Origin: M3007 sp964484205
GTDB taxonomy: Bacteria; Bacteroidota; Bacteroidia; Chitinophagales; Saprospiraceae
NCBI GenBank assembly: GCA_964484205.1
Contig: CAZAEZ010000017.1
Coordinates: 51,457 to 115,456 of the forward strand
DNA: 64,000 bases
Direction of reading: 5' to 3'
The notes under the pieces were generated by a model that saw only the letters and a program-made list of their open reading frames with translations, did no database searches and was not told the origin of the DNA. The position numbers and the translations under genes are program-made. Position 1 is the first letter of the stretch. Each line of letters starts with the position of its first letter. Shown in pieces: positions 9,211 to 16,353 of the stretch.

Positions 9211-10265
9211 GCTTGGCGGGATTGTAGTTCAGCGTAAAAAATTTCGAGCGTAACGTTGAAAACGGTGCTTGTCGACTGAATCTCAAAACGATGCCGCCCG
9301 GGGTAGTGCAACTCCAGCCGGCGACGAATGTTTTCCAAACCAACCCCGCCGGCGCCGTCTTTTTGCCGGTTTCCCGGGTCGAAGCTGTTTTCCACATTGA
9401 AAGCCAGCGACTGCCGTGTATTCTTCAGCCGGATATGCAGGAAACCCGCGCCGGGGTTGTCTTCCAGGTCGCCGTGTTTCAACGCATTCTCCACCAGCGG
9501 AAGCAGTAAAACCGGCTCAACCTGTCGCGCAGGGTACTGGTCTTCCATCCGGAATTCAATGGCCGGTTCTTGTTCCGATTTCAGTTTGAACAATTCGAGA
9601 TAAGCCTGCACCTGCGCGACTTCCTTTTCCAGCGGTACCTGCGCTTGTTGGCCATCGTAGGTAACGTAGCGCAACAGGTCGCTGAGCCGCAGCACCATGG
9701 CCGCCGTGTTCGGGTGCCGGAGGGTGGCTGCCGCGTAAATATTATTCAGCGTGTTAAACAAAAAATGCGGGTTGATCTGGGCTTTCAGGTAGTTCAATTG
9801 CGCCTCAACGTGTTGCACCTGCAACTCCCGGTGCCGCAGTTCCAGGGTTAGCCGGTTTTCCAGTAATTGATACACCGTGCTGAACAACAACAGCAGAAAA
9901 AACGACAGGCTGAATGCCAAAAACAATTGCTTCGGGGTGGCGCGGGGCAGCGGCCCGTCGAGCACACTGCCGCCAAAAACCCTTTGCTCCAGGAAGGTGC
10001 GGAGCGCTGCCATGCCCAGCCAAAACAAAAGCACCAGCGGAATGAACAGCCGGTACCGCCCGGTTTCAAAAAAACGGTTCACCAGGATCTTCGCATTGCT
10101 GTAAAACATGATTACCAGAAAAACCATGTTCAGGGCCGTGCGACCCAGCACCTCGCCGGTATCGCGCAGACCGCTGACCAGGGTAAACAGCAGCAACGCG
10201 AGCAGTATCCAGCCGGTCAGGTGGGTGATGAATCGGCCACGGCCGCTGAGGAAGGTGTGGAGCAT
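9207..10265 (-). CDS. LytS/YehU-type sensor histidine kinase
   Basis: A 352-residue membrane histidine kinase and partner of the overlapping LytTR regulator. About four transmembrane helices occupy residues 1-150 (for example HLTGWILLALLLFTLVSG), then a short coiled coil leads to the His_kinase motif QINPHFLFNTLNNI and an ATPase-type N box (LLPLVENALKHG). The G boxes are near GGVGLENIRRRLELH. The start at 10265 (MLHTFLSGRG) is chosen because the 55 upstream residues of the longest frame are antisense-like and lie within the preceding gene. Even so it overlaps the upstream hydroxylase gene by 49 bases, suggesting co-transcription. Confidence 0.92.
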   Translation of the reverse strand: MLHTFLSGRGRFITHLTGWILLALLLFTLVSGLRDTGEVLGRTALNMVFLVIMFYSNAKILVNRFFETGRYRLFIPLVLLFWLGMAALRTFLEQRVFGGSVLDGPLPRATPKQLFLAFSLSFFLLLLFSTVYQLLENRLTLELRHRELQVQHVEAQLNYLKAQINPHFLFNTLNNIYAAATLRHPNTAAMVLRLSDLLRYVTYDGQQAQVPLEKEVAQVQAYLELFKLKSEQEPAIEFRMEDQYPARQVEPVLLLPLVENALKHGDLEDNPGAGFLHIRLKNTRQSLAFNVENSFDPGNRQKDGAGGVGLENIRRRLELHYPGRHRFEIQSTSTVFNVTLEIFYAELQSRQA

Positions 10266-11053
10266 GGCTTGGCGTTGTGTTGGCGGATGTTGTTTTGCAC
10301 GTCGGCCACTTTGTCGGCGCTGTCGGTGCGCAAGGTACCCATCCAGCGATCCCAGCAAGTAAAATACAGGCTGTAATTTCCGTGGAATCGCTCGTGGTGC
10401 AGGTTGTGGTACACGCCCGAATTGAGCCAACGCCCCAACGGATGCGTATACACCCAGGCCGGGAAAAGTTCATAACCCAGGTGGCCGTACACGTTGAACC
10501 ACAACATGATCGTGATAAAACTGATCATCGCGACTGGGTGCACCGGCAGCGTAAACAAAACCAGGGGCAAAATGCCGGCTTCGATTATCGCTTCCAAAGG
10601 GTGAAAGGCATACGCCGCCCAGGGCGAAGGGTTGACCGATTTGTGGTGCACCAGGTGCACATGCCGGTACAACTTCGGGTGGTGCATCAACCGGTGCATC
10701 CAGTAAAAATAGGTGTCGTGCAAAAACAGGATAAGCACAACGCTGAAAATCAGGTAGGGAATGCCGTATTCCGAAACGTCGGTGTAAACCGTCGTGTAAT
10801 CGCGCAGGGGTGTACCCAAACAAAGCGCTACGACCAGGCCAAAGATCAGGGCCGTCAGCGCCGAGTAGCCCACTTCACGCCGGTAGTCGGCCCGTTTGGG
10901 GAAACGCTGCTGGATTTTCCGGTACAGCCACTGCCGTTGTTTCCACAAATAAAACAGGCCGAACAGCCAGCTGCAAAGCAAAAAATAGCGGCCAAAAATC
11001 ACAATCGGCATGGCTAAATAAACATACCAGGGAGCATCTATCGGGAATAACAT
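10217..11053 (-). CDS. Sterol desaturase / fatty acid hydroxylase family membrane protein
   Basis: A 278-residue integral membrane di-iron enzyme. The histidine clusters that bind the metals are visible: HDTYFYWMHRLMHH, HLVHHKS and near the C-terminus HNLHHERFHGNY. They are spaced among four or five hydrophobic segments. Members hydroxylate or desaturate lipids such as sterols, carotenoids or fatty acids; the substrate cannot be told here. Start chosen at 11053 (MLFPIDAPW), where the membrane protein begins; the longer frame from 11212 adds non-family residues. A TACATTTG -7-like box at 11093-11100 (minus strand) supports transcription just upstream. The last 49 bases overlap the kinase gene. 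Confidence 0.9.
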   Translation of the reverse strand: MLFPIDAPWYVYLAMPIVIFGRYFLLCSWLFGLFYLWKQRQWLYRKIQQRFPKRADYRREVGYSALTALIFGLVVALCLGTPLRDYTTVYTDVSEYGIPYLIFSVVLILFLHDTYFYWMHRLMHHPKLYRHVHLVHHKSVNPSPWAAYAFHPLEAIIEAGILPLVLFTLPVHPVAMISFITIMLWFNVYGHLGYELFPAWVYTHPLGRWLNSGVYHNLHHERFHGNYSLYFTCWDRWMGTLRTDSADKVADVQNNIRQHNAKPCSTPSSAAVADSSPT

Positions 11054-11271
11054 GATTTCAAGGATTGAGTGTGTGAAAACTTCTTGTTGCTCCAAATGTA
11101 CCGGACAGCGTTGCCCGGCGCCAGATTTTTTCAACAACAGGTCCGAATGTTTCAACGAATGGTTTTGAAAAATACCTGCGGTTGAAATTTCCTTTCCGTT
11201 GGTTGAACCCATTTTTTTTCCGGTCGGCCACCACTCAATTTTGTTCCGAAATCAAATTTATTAACAGACCA

Positions 11272-11297
11272 CCCGCCTTCGCCAAGGCTACGGCGGG
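11272..11297. repeat. Dispersed palindrome encoding PAFAKATAGK
   Basis: The 26-base element starting cccgccttcgccaaggc is an imperfect palindrome with cccgcc/ggcggg ends. Read on the plus strand it spells PAFAKATAGK, a well-known dispersed peptide-coding repeat of Bacteroidota genomes. It is followed by a run of A and lies about 20 bases before a lipoprotein gene. The rest of the 264-base gap before that gene (11054-11317) shows only the upstream gene's promoter-like box. Confidence 0.8.
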
Positions 11298-11317
11298 TAA
11301 AAAAAACACTACGCCTT

Positions 11318-12037
11318 ATGTCCTTCTTCAATCGAAATCAAATGCTCCTGACTCTGGTGCTGTTAACGACTACCCTGCTGCTGGCCTGCCGTAAAAATGC
11401 GGAAGAAGCCGTCGAAATGCTTAGCAACACCGAAGCCGCCGAAATCGTGGAAAGCGCAGTGGCCTCCCGTTCCGCCGGCGCCGCCATGCCCACCGAAGAA
11501 ATGGCGAAAATGCTCGAAAACGACCTTGGTGATTGTGGCATTCCCGGCGACACCAGTTTTCAACGCAGCAGTACGGCAGGACCTGTCACGTACAACTACC
11601 TGTTCAACCTCGACTGGCTGATCAACTGCAACAACCTCGGCGTACCCCAGGATGCCCAGGTTGGCGTAGCCGGAAACGGAACCTTCAACACCCAGCGCTG
11701 GAGCGGGAACAATGCAGCCGCCGGTACGCTGCATTTCGCCGGACTCAATCCGCAAGCCACCGCCTACACCGTGAACGGCAGCTACGCGCTCGACGGCGGG
11801 CTTACGGGTAACTTGCGCAATATCGACCCGACGCTGGATGTCGAAATAACCGTCAACCTCACCGACCTGACAATCCGCAAGTCGGACCGCTTCATCACCG
11901 GGGGCACGGGTACGGTGGTCATCGTAGCCACCAATGGCCGCGGCCGCACCGAAACCGTCAACGGCACGCTCGTGTTCAACGGCGACGGCACCGCGACGGT
12001 TTCGGTGAATGGGTTTGGCTATACGTTCCCGCTTTAG
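11318..12037 (+). CDS. Predicted lipoprotein of unknown function
   Basis: A 239-residue protein with a lipoprotein signal peptide: hydrophobic stretch LTLVLLTTTLLLA followed by the lipobox cysteine (LLLACRK). A start at the second ATG (11342) would also give a usable signal. The mature part has an acidic helical N-terminus (about 25-65) followed by a beta-rich, Gly/Thr/Asn-rich domain (about 80-239) with motifs such as LTDLTIRKSDRFITGGTGTV. No enzyme motif or known family is recognised. It stands alone between a PAFAKATAGK palindrome and a hairpin repeat. Confidence 0.75.
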   Translation: MSFFNRNQMLLTLVLLTTTLLLACRKNAEEAVEMLSNTEAAEIVESAVASRSAGAAMPTEEMAKMLENDLGDCGIPGDTSFQRSSTAGPVTYNYLFNLDWLINCNNLGVPQDAQVGVAGNGTFNTQRWSGNNAAAGTLHFAGLNPQATAYTVNGSYALDGGLTGNLRNIDPTLDVEITVNLTDLTIRKSDRFITGGTGTVVIVATNGRGRTETVNGTLVFNGDGTATVSVNGFGYTFPL

Positions 12038-12050
12038 GCGCCTAAACCGA

Positions 12051-12085
12051 TACTCGTCCTACGGCTCCAAGCCGTAGGACGAGTA
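12051..12085. repeat. Perfect triloop hairpin (GGCTCCAAGCC apex)
   Basis: A 16-bp perfect stem (12051-12066 with 12070-12085) closes on a three-base loop. It follows the stop of the lipoprotein gene and may act as a terminator or RNA-stabilising structure. A related hairpin with the same outer stem actcgtcctac is at 24690-24722. Confidence 0.85.
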
Positions 12086-12117
12086 CACGTTTCAACCAAG
12101 GATTTTACCTTTGCCCC

Positions 12118-12894
12118 ATGAATCAATTCGTAGATACCCACGCGCACCTGTACTCCGCCAAATTCGACTATGACCGTCCGGAGATGGTGCGCCGCGCCAT
12201 CGATGCCGGCGTTACCCGGCTCTACCTGCCGAACATCGACGCCGAATCCATCGAGCCGATGCTGGCGCTCGAAGCGGCGTTTCCGGAACACTGCTTTGCC
12301 ATGATGGGGCTGCATCCCAGCCATGTACAACCCGGTACTTACGAACAGGAACTTGCCCTGGTGGAGGATTGGCTGGGCAAGCGAAAATGGGCCGGCGTCG
12401 GCGAAACGGGGATTGATTTGTACTGGGACAAAACCACCCTGGATATTCAAAAAATTGCCTTTGCCTGCCAGATTGAATGGGCCAAAGACCTCGACTTACC
12501 GATCATTATCCATTCCCGCGAAAGCAACGAAGAATGCATCGAGTTGGTCAAAGCCGGCCAGGACGGGCGCCTGCGCGGGATTTTTCACTGCTTCAGCGGA
12601 ACGGAAGAGCAAGCCCGGCGCATGATCGACCTGGGTTTTTGGCTGGGCATCGGTGGGGTGCTTACCTACCCGAAATCGGGTTTGGCTGAAGTGCTGCGCG
12701 ATATTCCGCTGGAGCACCTCGTGCTGGAAACGGATGCCCCTTACCTGCCGCCGGTGCCCTACCGCGGCAAGCGCAACGAAAGCGCCTACGTACCGTTGGT
12801 AGCTGAAAAACTGGCCGAGGTGAAAAATGTGCCGGTGAGCGAAATCGCCCGGATCACTACCGCCAACGCACGACGTGTTTTTAATGATGAGTGA
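12118..12894 (+). CDS. tatD: TatD family metal-dependent hydrolase / DNase
   Basis: A 258-residue TIM-barrel metalloenzyme of the TatD family (3'-5' exonuclease or other hydrolase). Metal-binding residues are in place: HAH at 8-10 (VDTHAHLYS), the glutamate in VGETGIDLYWD, the histidines in IIHSRE and FHCFSG, and the aspartate in LETDAPYL. Length is normal for the family. A -7-like box TACCTTTG at 12106-12113 lies only four bases before the ATG, which would make the transcript leaderless or nearly so; no good -33 box is seen. Confidence 0.93.
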   Translation: MNQFVDTHAHLYSAKFDYDRPEMVRRAIDAGVTRLYLPNIDAESIEPMLALEAAFPEHCFAMMGLHPSHVQPGTYEQELALVEDWLGKRKWAGVGETGIDLYWDKTTLDIQKIAFACQIEWAKDLDLPIIIHSRESNEECIELVKAGQDGRLRGIFHCFSGTEEQARRMIDLGFWLGIGGVLTYPKSGLAEVLRDIPLEHLVLETDAPYLPPVPYRGKRNESAYVPLVAEKLAEVKNVPVSEIARITTANARRVFNDE

Positions 12895-12934
12895 TGAGTG
12901 GGTTCACCGTTACGGAATGGTGAACCCACTCATC
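12893..12934. repeat. Inverted repeat after tatD (GATGAGT/CATCACTC family)
   Basis: A 16-bp stem (12893-12908 with 12919-12934) starts at the tatD stop codon and is surrounded by repeats of atgagtgatgagt and its complement. It can form a terminator-like hairpin, without a clear U-tract. The same short repeat occurs at about 31900-31933 and 57940-57960. Confidence 0.7.
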
Positions 12935-13039
12935 TCTCATCATTCATCACTAGTTAAAAACTGTTAAGTGGTTAAACCTCCGTTAACACACTTCCGGAGC
13001 CGGCAATTGCCCTTTTTCTTTGCTGAAAAAATTTGAGCA

Positions 13040-13384
13040 ATGAAAAAACTGATCCTTCTCGCCGTTTTTCTGATTCAAGGTTTGATTGGCTTTGCCCAAC
13101 AATTGTATGTCGAAGGTGTAGCCCTGGTTTCCACTAATACCAGCGCCTACCTCGAAGCAACACCGCTCCGCCGTTCCGACGGCACCTACCATTTCCAGGT
13201 TGATTACGGCCAGAAAGCCGATCCAAAGGTCAAACCCGGCGAATGCCTGACCGACGACAAGGCCCGCCGCTACGAATTTCGCAGCACGGTCGACGGACTG
13301 AATTTCCTCTACGAACACGGCTGGGAAGTGGTGCTGGAATCGACCGTGGCGGATATGCGGCGGTTTCTGCTGAAACGCCGGTGA
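13040..13384 (+). CDS. Small secreted protein of unknown function
   Basis: A 114-residue protein with an N-terminal signal peptide (MKKLILLAVFLIQGLIGFAQ) and a mature domain of about 94 residues that mixes beta strands with a charged C-terminus ending FLLKRR. One cysteine is present (GECLTDD). No family is recognised. The middle motif KARRYEFRSTVDGLNFLYEH resembles small Bacteroidota proteins that report the state of a user-facing field, but no function can be given. It lies alone between an inverted repeat and a terminator belonging to the converging gene. Confidence 0.72.
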   Translation: MKKLILLAVFLIQGLIGFAQQLYVEGVALVSTNTSAYLEATPLRRSDGTYHFQVDYGQKADPKVKPGECLTDDKARRYEFRSTVDGLNFLYEHGWEVVLESTVADMRRFLLKRR

Positions 13385-13466
13385 TGTGGTTGCACTCAAG
13401 ACAGCTTCAATAACCGATTTTTGCACGGATTTTTGTTACCCTGGTCTGATCCGCTAAATCCGTGTT

Positions 13467-13507
13467 CAAAAAAAATTGCGGCTGCCAGGCACGTTGCCGG
13501 CAGCCGC
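13467..13507 (-). terminator. Terminator of the small lipoprotein gene
   Basis: Arms gcggctgcc (13478-13486) and ggcagccgc (13499-13507) form a 9-bp GC-rich stem; on the minus strand it is followed by AATTTTTTTTG. It lies 60 bases after the stop of the lipoprotein gene at 13567. Confidence 0.8.
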
Positions 13508-13566
13508 TCATGTATAACACCCGATTATGGGTCACCCGTCCGGACGGAGGGTTCGTTGGCGGATTA

Positions 13567-13977
13567 TCAAATCTTCTTGAAGTGCAACTCTTCAACGTGG
13601 GTCGTATTGTCGTCTTTCAATTGCATCACGGAGTCTGTTTTCGTCATGATGACCCAGTCGTCGGCCATCTCGTCGAGTGCGTAGGTGCCGCCAATTACCA
13701 AAATCAGCTTGTTACTGCTGTTGCTGACCGACCATTGCCCGGTTTTCGTGGAACCATCGGGCAGGTAAGCAACCAGGGCGCCGGAATCCTTAAATTCGAA
13801 GGAGTACCCGGAAAAGTCATTCGTCTCGTCTTTGTCCTTGTCCCAGAAGTACGTAACCACCCATTTGGTGCCGCTTAACTGTGGATTTGTCGGGTTAGAG
13901 TTGTCATCGGAACCGGATTTGGAACAGCCAATAAAGGTCAGCGCCAGGAGCATTGCGGGAAAAATCAGAAGTTTCAT
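13567..13977 (-). CDS. Small lipocalin-like lipoprotein
   Basis: A 136-residue lipoprotein: start MKLLIFPAM at 13977, hydrophobic core, then lipobox cysteine in LTFIGCSKSG, followed by a short Ser/Asn/Asp linker. The mature domain has the pattern of small Bacteroidota lipocalin-like lipoproteins: LSGTKWVVTYFWD, then TGQWSVSNSSNKLIL, then MTKTDSVMQLK. A ligand cannot be named. The longer frame from 14082 adds residues that do not look like a signal peptide, so it was shortened. The gene is divergent from the PD40 lipoprotein gene. Confidence 0.78.
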   Translation of the reverse strand: MKLLIFPAMLLALTFIGCSKSGSDDNSNPTNPQLSGTKWVVTYFWDKDKDETNDFSGYSFEFKDSGALVAYLPDGSTKTGQWSVSNSSNKLILVIGGTYALDEMADDWVIMTKTDSVMQLKDDNTTHVEELHFKKI

Positions 13978-14111
13978 ATGTAGTAGCATTGTGTTTGATT
14001 GTGAAACAAATATGGAGCCCCCAGCCTGCTCCGTACAAATCAAAGCTGCCGAACCGGTATAAGCACCCGACCGAACGGGCATAATCAGCCTGCGATTTTT
14101 ATTTTTGTTTC

Positions 14112-16079
14112 ATGAAAAACAAAAACCTGCTGTGGCTGCTCCTGTTCGCCGGCCTGCTCGGCGCCTGTTCGCCCTCCTTCCGGAAAGCACACAAAGCCTA
14201 CCAACAACAAGAAATCCGGGAAGCCCGGTCTGGATTTGAATATTTCCGGCAACACCCGAAATACGCCGCCGCCGCGCATTTTTTTCTTGGGAAAATAGAC
14301 CTGAACCAGACCCGCGACTTGCCGGGGCTCTTGGAAATCAACCAATCGCTCGCGCAGGCCGACAGCTTGTTTGCTCAACTCCCGGCCCGCGTGGCCCGCC
14401 GCCAAACCCGGCGTTACCAACTCGACTCCGCCGCAATCCGTGACCTGCGCCTGCAAACGCAACGCTGGGCAATTGTCGGGACCCGCGTGCGCCGAACACT
14501 ACCCGCCCTCGACTCCCTGCTGCAAGGTTTGCCCGAGCCGCTGCCTGAACTGCAACCCGAAGTGGAAAATACCCGGCGCGATATCGTAAATGCCCACCTG
14601 GAAACAGCCGACTACGACACCATGACCGCGATTTTGCGCCGGCACGTGGAATATGTCCTGCCCGAAAACTACGACCAAACCCGCCGCATGCACGACATGC
14701 TCTGGCCTGCCTTTATCCAAAAATATACCCCTTGTGAAATCGACCGTTTTGCCCGGGAACACCCCAGCAGCTTTGCCGGCCGTGATTGCTGGCTTGCGGA
14801 GATCAGGCCCTTGCTCTGCACCGGAACCCTGGCACAATTGCTGGATTTTCATGCAAAAAACCACTGGACGGCTATCGAGATCGTTCTGCTGAACCATATC
14901 GCCGATAAGGCTGAAACCGCCGATACCACCGCCTTGAACAAAACCCAACGGCAACACCTGAACGACTTGCACCGGCGCAATCTCCTTCGTCGCCAATTGC
15001 AAAACCGGCCCGGCCAACTTGATACGCTTGCGGTAAAAGAGCAAACCCTGGAGTACATCGCGCGGTATGCGCCGCGCTACTCGGCGTTCCGGTTGCTGGA
15101 GGAATGCCTGCAGTTTTTTTTAACCGGTGAAAATTATACCAGCGCAATTGACCTGCTCGAACGCGCCCGCCCGGCTTTTCCCGACACCTTGCCGCCGTAT
15201 TGCCAATCCAATTTTGATTATCAGCGCCGGGTCAAACCCTGGATCGACGGGAAGTTGCCCATTCTGCGGCGTACGCCCAAAAACGTATCCCGCCAAAAAC
15301 TGGATGTCCTGAACAGCACCGCAGGGGATGAATTCAGCCCGGTCCTTTCGGCCAACGGCCTGGAAATTTATTTCGCCGCCACGGGCCGGCGCGAAAATCA
15401 ATCCGGCGCCGATGTGTTTATGGCACGCCGGGACAGCCTGGCAGGCAATTGGTCGGCGCCGACCCTGGTGCCCGAACTCTCCGGTCTCGGTCAGCAAGTG
15501 CCGCTTTCCATCACTGCCGATGGCCGCCAATTGCTCCTGCTTTGGAACCGGCGCCTCTGCCTCAGCCGGCGCTCCGGCCCCAATGCTCCCTGGAATGCAC
15601 CCGAACCCTTACCCGTGGAAGGTATTGCCGTGATGGGCAAAGGCCGGCTCAGCGCCGATGGAAACACGCTGGTGCTGGAGGGGGCCTACTCCGCCGGCAG
15701 CGCCGCCCAAGCGCCCGACCTCGATATTTTCGTCAGCCACCGCGATCCGACAACCGGCGCCTGGAGCCGCCCCGCTGCCCTCGGCGCCGATATCAACACC
15801 GATGGTGAGGAAGCCGGCCCGATTCTTAGCCCGGACGGCCGCACGTTGTATTACACCAGTACCGGCTATCCGGGCCTGGGTAGCAGCGATGTTTTTGTAA
15901 GCCGTCGAACCGGCGACGACTGGACGCACTGGACACGCCCTGTCAACCTCGGAAAAGAAATCAACGACACGTTCCGGCATCGGGGTTTTACAACCGTCAG
16001 CCCCGACGGCCGGCGCGCCTGGCTCAGTATTGACGGCGATTTGTGGGAAATGGCAATTGCCAGGGGCAGTTTTTTTTAA
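14112..16079 (+). CDS. PD40 beta-propeller lipoprotein with helical N-terminal region
   Basis: A 655-residue envelope lipoprotein. The signal peptide ends with lipobox cysteine in GLLGACSPS. Residues about 25-370 are helical and TPR-like (KAHKAYQQQEIREARSGFEYF). Residues about 390-655 contain PD40/WD40-like propeller blades, seen as EFSPVLSANGLEIYFAATG, ADVFMARRD, AGPILSPDGRTLYYTSTG and SDVFVSRRTGDDW. Such propellers often precede an OmpA peptidoglycan-binding domain in this phylum, but none is present here; the protein ends after the blades. A -7-like TATTTTTG at 14100-14107 directly precedes the ATG. Its role may be scaffold or sensor in the outer membrane; this is inference. Confidence 0.85.
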   Translation: MKNKNLLWLLLFAGLLGACSPSFRKAHKAYQQQEIREARSGFEYFRQHPKYAAAAHFFLGKIDLNQTRDLPGLLEINQSLAQADSLFAQLPARVARRQTRRYQLDSAAIRDLRLQTQRWAIVGTRVRRTLPALDSLLQGLPEPLPELQPEVENTRRDIVNAHLETADYDTMTAILRRHVEYVLPENYDQTRRMHDMLWPAFIQKYTPCEIDRFAREHPSSFAGRDCWLAEIRPLLCTGTLAQLLDFHAKNHWTAIEIVLLNHIADKAETADTTALNKTQRQHLNDLHRRNLLRRQLQNRPGQLDTLAVKEQTLEYIARYAPRYSAFRLLEECLQFFLTGENYTSAIDLLERARPAFPDTLPPYCQSNFDYQRRVKPWIDGKLPILRRTPKNVSRQKLDVLNSTAGDEFSPVLSANGLEIYFAATGRRENQSGADVFMARRDSLAGNWSAPTLVPELSGLGQQVPLSITADGRQLLLLWNRRLCLSRRSGPNAPWNAPEPLPVEGIAVMGKGRLSADGNTLVLEGAYSAGSAAQAPDLDIFVSHRDPTTGAWSRPAALGADINTDGEEAGPILSPDGRTLYYTSTGYPGLGSSDVFVSRRTGDDWTHWTRPVNLGKEINDTFRHRGFTTVSPDGRRAWLSIDGDLWEMAIARGSFF

Positions 16080-16345
16080 CCACGGAGGCACGCAGGACAC
16101 GGAGTTTTTTTTGCCTATGGCGAAAATTATTTGGACAGGATTTACAAGATCAACAGGTTTTTCTTGTGCCGGTTATGTTGCCATTGCGCGTATTGTCGGC
16201 ATGACTTCAAGTCACGCCGACAATAGCCTAACCGCCTCCAATTTTTCGCAATCCACGTTCTCCGTGGTATAAGTCATGTAAATCCTGTCTGACCTATTTT
16301 GCCGAAGGCGAAAAAACTCCGTGTCCTCCATGTCTCCGTGGTGAA
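16076..16345. repeat. 270-bp nested palindrome (CACGGAG / GACAGGATTTACA / GACTTCAAGTC)
   Basis: Three inverted repeats are nested. The outer arms hold ccacggagg...acacggag (about 16079-16107) and its complement (about 16316-16343). The middle arms hold ggacaggatttaca (about 16133) and tgtaaatcctgtc (about 16276). A central perfect hairpin is attgtcggc(16192-16200)...gccgacaat(16216-16224) around the apex tgacttcaagtca. It fills the gap between two converging genes and holds no coding sequence. Confidence 0.78.
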
Positions 16346-16353
16346 AAAAAGCC

